Source: Verrucomicrobiota bacterium (GTDB lineage: Bacteria > Verrucomicrobiota > Verrucomicrobiia > Limisphaerales > JADJPG01). Taken from it: DNA of 64,000 nt. The stretch is from NCBI GenBank assembly GCA_016713365.1, contig JADJPG010000017.1, positions 1-64,000 on the forward strand, read 5' to 3'. Below are positions 24,913 to 33,789 of the stretch, piece by piece; position 1 is the first letter of the stretch, and the number at the start of each line of letters is the position of its first letter. A model generated the notes under the pieces. It was not told the origin of the DNA, ran no database searches, and saw nothing but the letters and a program-made list of their open reading frames with translations. The position numbers and the translations under genes are program-made.

Positions 24913-26589
24913 ATGTGGAGCCTAGTTACGGTGGCGTTGTTCCTGGCTCTTTCTCCGACGGGCTCGGATGCGGCACCGAAAGTTCAGCAACGTGGCGCGG
25001 TGGCGACTGTGCATCCGCTGGCCAGCGAGGCCGCCATGCGCGCGATGGAATCCGGAGGAAACGCGATCGATGCAGCGGTGGTGGCGGGCCTCACGCTCGG
25101 AGTGGTGGACGGCTTTAACTCCGGCATCGGCGGCGGTTGTTTCATGGTGATTCACCGAGCCGATGGTTCGGTGATTGCACTGGATGGGCGCGAGAAGGCT
25201 CCGGCGGCCGCGACGCGAGACATGTTCGTCCGCGACGGGAAGGGCGATTCGAAGTTGAGTCAGACGGGCGCGCTCGCGATTGGCGTGCCGGGTTCGCTGG
25301 CGGTGTATGAACACGCGATTCGCCATTACGGCAAGTTAACGCTGCGGCAGCACTTATTGGCTGCGGCGGAGATTTCGGAGAAGGGGTTTCCGTTGACGCG
25401 AACCTACGTGCAACGCCTGGAGTCCGCTGTGAAGGAGTTGCGGGCGTTCGACGCGGCGCGTTCGATTTTTCTGACGGCAGACGGTTCGTCGTTGGAGCAG
25501 GGGTTCGTGCTGCGCCAGCCGGACTTGGCGAGGAGCTATCGCGTCTTGGCGGAGCAGGGGATTGGCTGGTTTTACGGCGGCGATTTCGCGATACGAATGG
25601 AACGATGGATGAAATCGAACGGTGGGATCGCGACGGCGAAAGATTTTCAGGCGTATGATTTCAAACTGCGGGAGGCGGTTCGGACGACCTATCGGGGTCA
25701 TGAGATCGTAGGTTTTCCGCCGCCGAGTTCTGGCGGTGTGCATGTGGGACAGATTCTGAACATTCTCGAGCAGTTCGATCTCAAGACGATGGGGGCTGGC
25801 TCCGCGGACTTTGTGCATGTGGTGACGGAGGCGATGAAGCTGGCGTTTGCCGATCGCGCGTTTTGGCTGGGAGATCCTGATTTCGTGCCGGTGCCGCGCG
25901 GGTTGATGTCCAAGGAGTATGCCGCGAAGCTGGCGAAGCGAATTGATCTGCGACGGGCCAGTCCGGTGCCGAAGCACGACGAACCGGATGGTGCGTCGAC
26001 GGATGTCTTCGGAAAGCACACGACGCATTTCTCCTGCGCGGACGCGGACGGGAACTGGGTGGCCTGCACGGCGACGGTGAATACGACGTTCGGCTCGAAG
26101 GTTGTGATTCCGGGCACGGGCATCGTGATGAACAATCAGATGGATGATTTCTCGATTCAACCGGGCGTGGCGAATGCGTTCGGTTTGCTCGGAGCGGAAG
26201 CAAACGCGGTGGCGCCCGGGAAACGGCCATTGTCCAGCATGAGTCCGACGATTGTGCTGAAAGAGGGAAGGCCGGTCATGGCGGTCGGTGCAGCGGGCGG
26301 ACCGACGATTATCAGTCAGACGTTGCTGGCGATTCTTCACGTGGTGGACTTCGGTGCGGATTCTTCGAATGCACTGGCGCAGGCGCGGTTTCATCATCAG
26401 TGGCGACCAGACGAGTTGCGGGTGGAGAAGCGATTGCCGGAGAGCGTTCGCGCTGAGTTATCGAGGCGCGGTCATCGAGTGGTTGTGACCGAGAGCCTCG
26501 GAGCGGCGCAGGTGGTGGCGGTTGACGAGAAGGGGAAATTTTCAGGCGTGGCGGATCCGCGCGGCGAAGGATTGGGTCTGGCGCGCTAG
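24913..26589 (+). CDS. ggt: Gamma-glutamyltransferase
   Basis: 558 residues from the ATG at 24913, which opens a signal peptide ('VTVALFLALSPTGSDAA'); ATGs further upstream are in frame but add non-signal sequence. The precursor carries the Ntn-hydrolase self-cleavage site at Thr in 'KHTTHFSCADADGNW' (about 383), separating the large and small subunits. 'GFPPPSSGGVHVGQILNILE' and the glycine-rich 'PLSSMSPTIVLKEG' and 'AAGGPTIISQ' motifs are conserved. It hydrolyses or transfers the gamma-glutamyl group of glutathione in the periplasm. Residue after TTHFS is Cys rather than the commoner Val/Ile, probably harmless. Confidence 0.92.
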   Translation: MWSLVTVALFLALSPTGSDAAPKVQQRGAVATVHPLASEAAMRAMESGGNAIDAAVVAGLTLGVVDGFNSGIGGGCFMVIHRADGSVIALDGREKAPAAATRDMFVRDGKGDSKLSQTGALAIGVPGSLAVYEHAIRHYGKLTLRQHLLAAAEISEKGFPLTRTYVQRLESAVKELRAFDAARSIFLTADGSSLEQGFVLRQPDLARSYRVLAEQGIGWFYGGDFAIRMERWMKSNGGIATAKDFQAYDFKLREAVRTTYRGHEIVGFPPPSSGGVHVGQILNILEQFDLKTMGAGSADFVHVVTEAMKLAFADRAFWLGDPDFVPVPRGLMSKEYAAKLAKRIDLRRASPVPKHDEPDGASTDVFGKHTTHFSCADADGNWVACTATVNTTFGSKVVIPGTGIVMNNQMDDFSIQPGVANAFGLLGAEANAVAPGKRPLSSMSPTIVLKEGRPVMAVGAAGGPTIISQTLLAILHVVDFGADSSNALAQARFHHQWRPDELRVEKRLPESVRAELSRRGHRVVVTESLGAAQVVAVDEKGKFSGVADPRGEGLGLAR

Positions 26590-26640
26590 CGTTTGGCTTG
26601 CGTCGGGGCCGCGAGTTTTGGATTGTCGACTTCAGACACT

Positions 26641-27654
26641 ATGTCAAAACGCGCGCTCATCACAGGCATCACCGGTCAGGACGGTTCTTACTTGGCAGAA
26701 TTGCTTCTCTCGAAAGGCTACGAAGTTCACGGACTGATTCGCCGGGCGAGCACGTTTAACACGGGGCGCATTGATCACATCTACACCGATCCACACCAGA
26801 GCGGCGCACGGTTGAAGCTCCATTACGGGGACCTGAGCGACGCCAGCGGCATGTCTCGTTTGCTGGCGACCATTGAGCCGAACGAAATCTATAACCTCGC
26901 AGCGCAGAGCCACGTCCGGGTGAGTTTTGACTGCCCCGAGTATACGACCGACGTCACGGCGACGGGCGCGGTTCGTATTCTGGAGGCGATTCGCGAGACG
27001 GGTATCAAGCCGAGGTTTTATCAGGCGTCATCCAGCGAGATGTTCGGCTTGGTGCAGGCGGTGCCGCAAAGCGAGACGACGCCATTCTACCCGCGCAGTC
27101 CCTACGCTTGCGCCAAGCTGTACGCGCATTGGGTGACGGTGAACTATCGCGAATCGTATGGTCTGCACGCGAGCAGCGGCATTTTGTTCAATCACGAGTC
27201 CCCGCGGCGCGGTGAGACGTTTGTAACGCGCAAAATCACGCGTGCTGTTGCGCACATCAAGCTGGGCCTTCAGGACAAACTCTACCTCGGCAATCTCGAC
27301 GCGAAACGCGATTGGGGTTACGCGAAAGAATATGTCGAGGCGATGTGGCTGATGCTGCAGCAGGATCAGCCGGACGATTATGTGATCGCGACGAACGAAA
27401 CACACAGCGTGAAGGAATTCCTCCAGGTCGCCTTCGCTCATGCGGGCCTCGATTGGAAGCAATACGTGGAGATTGATCCCAAATACTTCCGTCCCGCTGA
27501 GGTCGATCTACTGATTGGCGATTACTCGAAGGCGAGGAAGAAGCTGGGTTGGGAACCGAAGACGCGGTTTGAAGATTTGACCAAGCTGATGGTGGACGAG
27601 GATCTGCGCCGGTTGCAGGAGCACTTGGCCGGCAAGTCGAAGCTCGTCGGTTGA
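26641..27654 (+). CDS. gmd: GDP-mannose 4,6-dehydratase
   Basis: 337 residues from the ATG at 26641. Short-chain dehydrogenase fold with the NADP motif 'ALITGITGQDGSYLAELL' and the family's 'HGLIRRASTFNTGRIDHIY'. The catalytic residues appear in 'QASSSEMFG' (Ser/Glu) and 'YPRSPYACAKLYAHW' (Tyr and Lys). It converts GDP-D-mannose to GDP-4-keto-6-deoxymannose, the entry to GDP-fucose, rhamnose or perosamine for surface polysaccharides. The next enzyme (fucose synthase or aminotransferase) is not adjacent. It converges on the Rrf2 gene with a 6-base gap. Confidence 0.95.
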   Translation: MSKRALITGITGQDGSYLAELLLSKGYEVHGLIRRASTFNTGRIDHIYTDPHQSGARLKLHYGDLSDASGMSRLLATIEPNEIYNLAAQSHVRVSFDCPEYTTDVTATGAVRILEAIRETGIKPRFYQASSSEMFGLVQAVPQSETTPFYPRSPYACAKLYAHWVTVNYRESYGLHASSGILFNHESPRRGETFVTRKITRAVAHIKLGLQDKLYLGNLDAKRDWGYAKEYVEAMWLMLQQDQPDDYVIATNETHSVKEFLQVAFAHAGLDWKQYVEIDPKYFRPAEVDLLIGDYSKARKKLGWEPKTRFEDLTKLMVDEDLRRLQEHLAGKSKLVG

Positions 27655-27660
27655 GCGCTC

Positions 27661-28128
27661 CTAAATAATGTAGTCGAGCGGGTTGGTTTGCGGGCCTTGC
27701 AGGGTCTTCACACGTTCGCAGAGCTGGGCGACGGTCACGTCTTCGAGGATGCGCACAATGGCATCCCGGACTTCCTTCATCACGCTACGGATCGCGCATT
27801 TGTCTTCGTTGGGGCAGGAACACTTCTCGTAGAATCGTTCACTCACACAGCTGACGGGCGCCAGCGGGCCTTCGATGTGGCGAATGACTTCAGCAAGCGA
27901 GATTTTTTCTGGCGGACGCTTCAGGCGATATCCACCCGCGATGCCGCGCTTGCTCTCCAGCAAGCCTGCGGATTTGAGGTCGTTGAGAATCTGTTCGAGG
28001 AACCGCTTCGGAATATTCTGTCGCGTGGATATCTCCTGAATTCGCACCACTGAATCGTCCTCGATGTAGTCCAAGCCGAGGACAATCAGGGCGCGGAGCG
28101 CATACTCACCTCGAACAGAGAGTTTCAT
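27661..28128 (-). CDS. Rrf2-family regulator, likely cysteine/sulfate-responsive
   Basis: 155 residues from the ATG at 28128 (a GTG lies two codons upstream). An Rrf2 winged helix ('MKLSVRGEYALRALIVLGLD', 'RFLEQILNDLKSAGLLESKRG') is followed by a cysteine cluster Cys94, Cys103, Cys105, Cys111, spaced like the 2Fe-2S ligands of IscR. It is divergent from the sulfate-uptake genes, as CymR/IscR-type regulators often are, so regulation of sulfur uptake is likely. Whether it binds an iron-sulfur cluster or senses cysteine metabolism cannot be decided here. Its -10 (TATAGA) ends 9 bases before the ATG. Confidence 0.85.
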   Translation of the reverse strand: MKLSVRGEYALRALIVLGLDYIEDDSVVRIQEISTRQNIPKRFLEQILNDLKSAGLLESKRGIAGGYRLKRPPEKISLAEVIRHIEGPLAPVSCVSERFYEKCSCPNEDKCAIRSVMKEVRDAIVRILEDVTVAQLCERVKTLQGPQTNPLDYII

Positions 28129-28239
28129 TGCCACGAGTCTATAATCCCGACTGAAAGCATCAAGAATAAGTCTTTGCGGACCACTGGTTGCGCTTTAGGC
28201 GCTAACCTATAACGATTTGTATATTATTTAAAAACTCGA

Positions 28240-28267
28240 TTGACTTAGTAGATATTAAGCTTATCCT
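28240..28267 (+). promoter_or_regulatory. Promoter of the sulfate locus with an internal pseudo-palindrome
   Basis: TTGACT at 28240-28245, 16-base spacer, TATCCT at 28262-28267, then 9 bases to the ATG at 28277 (leaderless or nearly so). The spacer carries CTTAGTAG-ATATTAAG (28244-28259), with 6 of 8 pairs complementary, well placed as an operator for the divergent Rrf2 regulator. The surrounding 28200-28240 is unusually AT-rich for this window. Confidence 0.5.
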
Positions 28268-28276
28268 CGATTCGTC

Positions 28277-28465
28277 ATGCAAACAATACGAGCCAACGCC
28301 GTGAAGCCCGAGAACTGGATCGAAGTGGTGGCGGAGCAGGTCGGTAACCTGCGTTTCGGCGTGGTTCAGATTGTGGTTCACGACTCGCGGGTGGTTCAGA
28401 TCGAGCGAACGGAAAAGGTTCGTCTGTCTGAGCGACCGGGAGCGGAGGGCCGGCAGAGCGACTAA
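28277..28465 (+). CDS. YezD-like (DUF2292) small protein
   Basis: 62 residues. The core 'FGVVQIVVHDSRVVQIERTEKVRL' region (about 27-50) matches the DUF2292/YezD family of 50-60 residue proteins, whose members have the pattern 'G-S-V-x-I-x-V-x-D-G-x-V-V-Q-I-E-R-T-E-K-x-R'. The N-terminal part should be one helix. Function is not established, but the family tends to sit near sulfur-assimilation genes, as it does here at the head of a sulfate operon. No ribosome-binding site; the promoter ends just before the ATG. Confidence 0.75.
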   Translation: MQTIRANAVKPENWIEVVAEQVGNLRFGVVQIVVHDSRVVQIERTEKVRLSERPGAEGRQSD

Positions 28466-28555
28466 CCAAGGCTGACCAGATTTCTGGAGGCTCAATAATG
28501 TGGAATCAAGCCAACCGACCAAACAAACGGAGGAACGCTGCAATGAATCAACGAA

Positions 28556-29983
28556 ATGCAATTCAAGCAAACGATCCTTCCGGCGGTGCTCGTGGGAAGC
28601 TTAAGCGCGGCGACGAGTCTGTTCGCTGATGAGGCGGCAGAGACGGCAAAGGAACTCCGAAAGCAAATTCAGGAGCTCGACCAAAAAGTGCGTATCCTCG
28701 AACGAAAATCTGAAATCGACAAAGAAGCCGCGACTGAGAAGTCCCGGACTGCGGCGTCGGTTTCGGCACGGGCGGGTGGGTTCTCCATCCGATCAGCGGA
28801 CACCAACTTTGTGTTGAAGCTCCGTGGCTATATTCAGGCGGATTCCCGTTTCTTTGCGGATGACCACGTAGGCGGCACGGCGAACGACACCTTCCTTTTG
28901 CGCCGCGTGCGGCCGATTATCGAGGGAACGGTGTTCGAGAAGTATGACTTCCGTCTGATGCTCGACTTCGGTTCGGGCGTGACGGCCAGCGCTGCGAACA
29001 ATTCCTACGTGCAGGACGCTTATGTCACGGCGCGCTTTCTGCCTCAGTTCCAGATACAAGCCGGCAAGTTCAAGGAGCCGGTCGATTTGGAACGCCTGCA
29101 ATCCGGCGCGAATCTCCTCTTTGTGGAGCGCGGTTATCCCACGCAGCTTGCGCCTAATCGGGACGTGGGTGTGCAAGTGCAGGGAGACTTCGGTGGGGCT
29201 GCGGGAAGCAGCCTAATCAGCTATGCGGTCGGCGCCTTCAATGGCGTGGCTGATGGCGGCAGCGGTGACATTGAGACTGCGGATGACGAGAAGGACATCG
29301 CCGCCCGCCTCTTTTCTCATCCGTTCAAGAATCTCGATGTGGACGCGCTTCGCGAATTGGGGCTGGGCATTGCCGGAACATACGGCGATCAGGATGGTTC
29401 GGTGCGCAGCTACACATCGATCGGGCAGCAACGGTTCTTCGGCTATCGCTCCAGCGCAACGCCGGCCACGGCTGCGAATGTTGTCGCCAACGGCATTCAC
29501 TGGCGCGTTGCGCCGCAGGGTTACTACTATTACGGGCCTTTCGGACTCTTCGCAGAATACATCGTTTCGGAACAGGACGTGCAGCAAGCTGGTGCTGGAA
29601 CCGGTGCGGGAACGATTGCCTCGCTGCGTCATACCGCGTGGACGGTGGCCGCGTCTTTTTTCCTCACTGGGGAAGAAAATTCCTTCAAGGCCGTCACTCC
29701 AAGAAACGCGTTTCAACCGGCCAGTGGTGGCTGGGGCGCGTGGGAAGTGGCTGCGCGCGTCGGTGGACTGGACATCGATGATGATGCGTTCCCAGTTTTC
29801 GCCAACTCCGCGACCTCGGCCACCAGCGCGTTCTCCTGGGGGCTCGGCTTGAACTGGCATCTGAACCGGAACGTGAAGGTGAACTTGAACTACGATCAGA
29901 CCGACTTTAAAGGCGGCGCGGCTACGGACCTTCTCGCAAAAGGTGAAAAGGCGATCTTCACGCGCGCTCAAATCTCATTCTAA
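28556..29983 (+). CDS. Outer-membrane porin, OprO/OprP-like
   Basis: 475 residues. Signal peptide (about 1-24), then a coiled-coil segment (about 28-65, 'LRKQIQELDQKVRILERK'), then a 16-strand-type beta-barrel with alternating hydrophobic residues and a final Phe ('AIFTRAQISF'), as in phosphate-selective porins. The N-terminal coiled coil is typical of porins tethered to peptidoglycan. Its place before the sulfate-binding protein gene suggests an anion, perhaps sulfate, as substrate. A strong GGAGG (28529-28533) suits an ATG at 28543 in another frame better than this one, so a one-base error in the first codons is possible. Confidence 0.82.
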   Translation: MQFKQTILPAVLVGSLSAATSLFADEAAETAKELRKQIQELDQKVRILERKSEIDKEAATEKSRTAASVSARAGGFSIRSADTNFVLKLRGYIQADSRFFADDHVGGTANDTFLLRRVRPIIEGTVFEKYDFRLMLDFGSGVTASAANNSYVQDAYVTARFLPQFQIQAGKFKEPVDLERLQSGANLLFVERGYPTQLAPNRDVGVQVQGDFGGAAGSSLISYAVGAFNGVADGGSGDIETADDEKDIAARLFSHPFKNLDVDALRELGLGIAGTYGDQDGSVRSYTSIGQQRFFGYRSSATPATAANVVANGIHWRVAPQGYYYYGPFGLFAEYIVSEQDVQQAGAGTGAGTIASLRHTAWTVAASFFLTGEENSFKAVTPRNAFQPASGGWGAWEVAARVGGLDIDDDAFPVFANSATSATSAFSWGLGLNWHLNRNVKVNLNYDQTDFKGGAATDLLAKGEKAIFTRAQISF

Positions 29984-30015
29984 ATCTTCGCAACCACCAA
30001 CCAGGAACTCTTCGC

Positions 30016-31032
30016 ATGAAAAACAAACTCTCCTTTCGTTCGCTGTTCATCCTGCTGATGGCGCTTGGACTTCTGCCGGGCGCGCTGACCGCGAAGGACG
30101 TCACGCTCCTCAACGTCTCGTATGATCCCACGCGGGAACTTTACGAGGACTTCAACAAAGCCTTCGCCAAACATTGGGAAGCCAAGACCGGCGAAAAGCT
30201 TTCCGTGAAACAATCGCACGGCGGTTCCGGCAAACAGGCGCGCGGCGTCATCGATGGGCTGCAGGCGGACGTCGTGACGCTGGCGCTCGCGTATGATATC
30301 GATGCGATAGCCGAGCGGGGGAAATCGCTGCCGAAGGACTGGCAGAAACGATTGCCGAACAACAGCTCGCCCTACACCTCCACCATCGTGTTCCTCGTGC
30401 GGAAGGGGAACCCGAAAGGCATCAAGGACTGGAACGATCTCATCAAACCCGGCGTCTCCGTCATCACGCCGAACCCTAAAACCTCCGGTGGCGCACGCTG
30501 GAACTACCTCGCCGCTTACGGCTACGAGCTGAAGCGGACCGGTGACGCGGCGAAGGCGAGGGATTTCTTGAAGGCGCTCTTCAAGAACGTGCCGGTGCTC
30601 GACACTGGCGCGAGAGGCGCGACGACGACCTTTGTGCAGCGTGGCATTGGCGACGTGCTCATTGCGTGGGAGAACGAGGCGATTCTCGCCATCAAGGAAC
30701 TGGGCAAGGGCGAGTTCGAACTCGTCGCACCGTCGATCAGCATCCTCGCCGAGCCGCCAGTGACGGTGGTCGATCGCGTGGTGAAGAAGCGTGGCACGGA
30801 AGTCGTGGCCAAGGCGTATCTCGATTATCTTTACACGGAAGCGGGCCAGGAGATTGCGGCGATACACTACTACCGTCCGCGCCTGGAATCCGTCGCGGCA
30901 AAACACGCATCGTCATTCCCGTCGATCAAATTGCTGACCATCGATGGCGACTTCGGCGGTTGGGCGGCGGCGCACGCGGCGCATTTCAGTGAAGGCGCGG
31001 TGTTCGACCAAATCTATCAATCCGGAAAATAG
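30016..31032 (+). CDS. sbp: Sulfate ABC transporter substrate-binding protein
   Basis: 338 residues, signal peptide about 1-25. Family signatures: 'LLNVSYDPTRELYEDFNKAF', 'SHGGSGKQARGVIDGLQADVV', 'TPNPKTSGGARWNYLAAY' and 'GIGDVLIAWENEA'. These form the two-lobed periplasmic fold that buries dehydrated sulfate with backbone NH groups. Length agrees with E. coli Sbp/CysP. An AGGA lies 8 bases before the ATG. It delivers sulfate to the CysT-CysW-CysA complex encoded downstream. Confidence 0.94.
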   Translation: MKNKLSFRSLFILLMALGLLPGALTAKDVTLLNVSYDPTRELYEDFNKAFAKHWEAKTGEKLSVKQSHGGSGKQARGVIDGLQADVVTLALAYDIDAIAERGKSLPKDWQKRLPNNSSPYTSTIVFLVRKGNPKGIKDWNDLIKPGVSVITPNPKTSGGARWNYLAAYGYELKRTGDAAKARDFLKALFKNVPVLDTGARGATTTFVQRGIGDVLIAWENEAILAIKELGKGEFELVAPSISILAEPPVTVVDRVVKKRGTEVVAKAYLDYLYTEAGQEIAAIHYYRPRLESVAAKHASSFPSIKLLTIDGDFGGWAAAHAAHFSEGAVFDQIYQSGK

Positions 31033-31034
31033 TC

Positions 31035-31865
31035 ATGAAACCTTCCACGCTTAATGGCAACGCCGCAGTTCCACAGCGGAACGCCACTGAGAAACACTCC
31101 GTCGGGCAGTTGCTCGCGCCGCTGGATGAACTGGCGGAAAGATCCCCGCACTTCCTGAGCCGATCGTTTGGCCAGTTCGAGAGCTCCGGTCGGAACTACA
31201 GTCTGCCGCGCTATGTTTATCTCGGTCCCAAAGGAGGCGGTGACACGCTGCGCATCGGGATCTTTGCCACCATTCACGGTGACGAGCCGGAGGGCGCACT
31301 GGCGCTGACGCGGTTCATCCGTGAACTCGAAGCGCGTCGCGAAATTGCGCAAGGCTTCGCGCTGTTCATCTATCCGGTCTGCAATCCGACCGGGTTCGAG
31401 GACGGGACTCGTGCGTCTCGCAACGGCAAAGACCTCAATCGCGAGTTCTGGAAGAATTCGCCGGAGCCCGAAGTGCAGTTCCTCGAAACGGAGATTTGGA
31501 CCCACGCGTTTCACGGAATCGTTAATCTCCACTCGGACGACACGTGTGATGGGCTCTACGGATTCGTCCACGGCGAAGTGCTCTCCGAGTATCTACTGCG
31601 GCCGGCGCTGCGAGCGGCGGGGCGGTATCTCCTGCGCGACGAACGGCCCGAGATCGATGGATTCCCCGCAAGGGACGGCGTTCTCCATCATTGCTACGAT
31701 GGCGTCCTGCGCGCCGTTCCCGGGCTGAAGCTGACTCCCTTCGAGCTGACCTTCGAGACGCCGCAACGTGCGCCTGTGCCCTTGCAAGTGGAGGCGTTCT
31801 CGGCGGCGCTTGAGTCAATTCTCACCGAGTATCGCCAGCTGATGGCGATTGCCCAAAACATCTAG
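31035..31865 (+). CDS. M14-family (succinylglutamate desuccinylase-like) zinc hydrolase
   Basis: 276 residues, no signal peptide. Zinc ligands His81 and Glu84 in 'ATIHGDEPEG' and His166 in 'GIVNLHSDD', substrate Arg in 'GKDLNREFW', and a candidate catalytic Glu at 237 or 241 ('FELTFETP'). This is the M14 carboxypeptidase fold as in AstE/ASPA-like and murein-peptide amidases. It begins 3 bases after the sbp stop, so it is part of the sulfate operon, an unexpected place. A terminator-like hairpin follows it. Substrate unknown: a peptide or an N-acyl amino acid. Confidence 0.82.
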   Translation: MKPSTLNGNAAVPQRNATEKHSVGQLLAPLDELAERSPHFLSRSFGQFESSGRNYSLPRYVYLGPKGGGDTLRIGIFATIHGDEPEGALALTRFIRELEARREIAQGFALFIYPVCNPTGFEDGTRASRNGKDLNREFWKNSPEPEVQFLETEIWTHAFHGIVNLHSDDTCDGLYGFVHGEVLSEYLLRPALRAAGRYLLRDERPEIDGFPARDGVLHHCYDGVLRAVPGLKLTPFELTFETPQRAPVPLQVEAFSAALESILTEYRQLMAIAQNI

Positions 31866-31910
31866 CCGACGAGTGGAACAAACCTGTCCGGCATTCTTTC
31901 ACGGGACGCT

Positions 31911-31950
31911 GCCGTCACGAAGTGACACTTCGATGACGGCGGCTGTTTTT
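31911..31950 (+). terminator. Terminator-like hairpin inside the sulfate operon
   Basis: GCCGTCA (31911-31917) pairs with TGACGGC (31934-31940), with an inner GAAGT/ACTTC helix, followed by five T residues at 31946-31950. It lies between the M14 hydrolase and cysT, so it may reduce read-through and give more binding protein than permease. Confidence 0.65.
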
Positions 31951-31992
31951 CCTCCACCTGCCTGGCGAACTCTGTTTCCATAACCGCGCTCC

Positions 31993-32817
31993 ATGGCCGA
32001 GAAGAAGTTCAACGTACTGCCAGGCTTTGGCCTGACCTTGGGATACACGCTCTTTTATTTGAGCGTGGTCGTCCTCATTCCCATCGCTGGACTGTTCCTG
32101 CGCGTGTTCGAGATTTCGTGGGCGGACTTCTGGCGGCTGGCCACCACTCCGCGCGCGCTGGCGGCGTACAAGCTCACTTTCGGTGCATCATTCATCGCGG
32201 CCTGCATCAACGCGGTCTTCGGCGCGATTCTCGCGTGGGTTCTGGTCCGATATCATTTCCCGATGAAGCGCTTCATGGACGCGCTGATCGATTTCCCGTT
32301 CGCGCTGCCGACCGCGGTGGCAGGTCTCACCCTCTCGAATCTCTTCGCCGCGAACGGCTGGCTCGGCCAGTACCTCGCTCCTCTCGGGATCAAGGCCGCG
32401 TTCTCGCCGTTGGGCGTTGTCATCGCGCTGACGTTTGTGGGAATGCCCTTTGTCGTGCGCACGCTCCAGCCCGTGTTGGAGAACTTGGAACGAGAGATTG
32501 AAGAAGCGGCGGCGACTTTGGGGGCGAGTCGGTTCCGGACCTTTTGCAGCATCATCGCGCCGACGTTGCTGCCCACGTTGATCACTGGATTCGCCCTCGC
32601 GTTTGCGCGGGCCATTGGCGAGTACGGCTCGGTGATCTTCATCGCGGGAAACATTCCGAACCAGTCCGAGATCGCGCCACTGCTCATCATCATCCGTCTA
32701 GAGGAATACGATTACAGCGGGGCGATGGCGCTGGCTGTCGTGCTTCTGGTTATTTCGTTTGTGCTCCTCATCACCATCAATCTGCTCGAGCGTTGGGCGA
32801 GCCGTTACCAACACTGA
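31993..32817 (+). CDS. cysT: Sulfate ABC transporter permease CysT
   Basis: 274 residues with six hydrophobic segments and the permease EAA loop 'EIEEAAATLGASRFRTFCSI'. The sequences 'FPFALPTAVAGLTLSNLFA' and 'GEYGSVIFIAGNIP' are typical of CysT/CysU. It forms the inner-membrane channel with CysW. A TAACCG box ending 6 bases before the ATG suggests it may have its own near-leaderless promoter after the upstream hairpin. Confidence 0.94.
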   Translation: MAEKKFNVLPGFGLTLGYTLFYLSVVVLIPIAGLFLRVFEISWADFWRLATTPRALAAYKLTFGASFIAACINAVFGAILAWVLVRYHFPMKRFMDALIDFPFALPTAVAGLTLSNLFAANGWLGQYLAPLGIKAAFSPLGVVIALTFVGMPFVVRTLQPVLENLEREIEEAAATLGASRFRTFCSIIAPTLLPTLITGFALAFARAIGEYGSVIFIAGNIPNQSEIAPLLIIIRLEEYDYSGAMALAVVLLVISFVLLITINLLERWASRYQH

Positions 32818-32819
32818 TC

Positions 32820-33752
32820 ATGGCCGGAAACGTCAAAAGCTCAGCCCGGACCTCGCGCGACGCGAATGCGAAATCGCAGCGCGGAACCGAGGAGTCACCC
32901 TTCATCAAGTGGCTGCTGGTTTCGATCGCGATGATCTTCACCATCGTATTCCTGCTGCTGCCGCTGGTGAATGTCTTCGCGCAGGCATTCAGCAAGGGGT
33001 GGTCTGGTTATCTCACCGCGTTGAGCGATCCGGACACCATGTCCGCCATCAAACTCACGCTCCTGGTCGCGGCAATCAGCGTGCCGCTCAATGTGGTCTT
33101 CGGCCTTGCCGCCGCATGGTGCATTGCGAAGTTCAACTTCCGTGGCAAGCCGCTGCTCATCACGCTCATTGATCTGCCGTTCTCGGTTTCACCGGTTGTG
33201 GCGGGCTTGATGTTTGTGGTCATGTTCGGTCTGCAAGGTTACTTCGGGCCGTGGCTCGACAGCCGCGACATCAAGATCATCTTCGCGGTTCCGGGCATCG
33301 TGCTGGCGACTGTCTTCATCACGTTTCCGTTCGTTGCGCGCGAGCTGATTCCTGTGATGCAGGCGACGGGCTCGGATCAGGAGGAAGCGGCACTGTCGCT
33401 GGGTGCGAGTGGATGGAAGACGTTTTGGTATGTGACCCTTCCGTCCGTGAAATGGGGCCTGCTCTACGGCGTGATTCTCTGCAACGCGCGCGCGATGGGC
33501 GAGTTCGGTGCCGTCTCGATCGTCTCCGGTCATATCACCGGCCAGACGGACACGATGCCGCTGCGCGTCGAGAAGCTGTATCAGGAATACAACGCCACCG
33601 CCGCGTTTGCCGTGGCGAGCCTGCTCGCGCTGCTGGCGTTGTTCACGCTTGGCATCAAAACGTTCCTCGAATGGAAACAGGAACGCGACTTCGAGCGCGC
33701 TCAACATGCCTTGCCCGAGCCGGACCCGATCGCGCCCTCTTCGAATCCATGA
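32820..33752 (+). CDS. cysW: Sulfate ABC transporter permease CysW
   Basis: 310 residues from the ATG at 32820, two bases after the cysT stop. The frame is open upstream through cysT, but that part is a shadow. Six hydrophobic segments, EAA loop 'DQEEAALSLGASGWKTFWYV', 'DLPFSVSPVVAGLMFV' and 'AMGEFGAVSIVSGHITGQTD' identify CysW. It pairs with CysT. The first 28 residues are polar and longer than usual. Confidence 0.94.
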   Translation: MAGNVKSSARTSRDANAKSQRGTEESPFIKWLLVSIAMIFTIVFLLLPLVNVFAQAFSKGWSGYLTALSDPDTMSAIKLTLLVAAISVPLNVVFGLAAAWCIAKFNFRGKPLLITLIDLPFSVSPVVAGLMFVVMFGLQGYFGPWLDSRDIKIIFAVPGIVLATVFITFPFVARELIPVMQATGSDQEEAALSLGASGWKTFWYVTLPSVKWGLLYGVILCNARAMGEFGAVSIVSGHITGQTDTMPLRVEKLYQEYNATAAFAVASLLALLALFTLGIKTFLEWKQERDFERAQHALPEPDPIAPSSNP

Positions 33753-33789
33753 AGCACTTTTTCGTCACCTGTGAAATTTCCCGTCGCGC

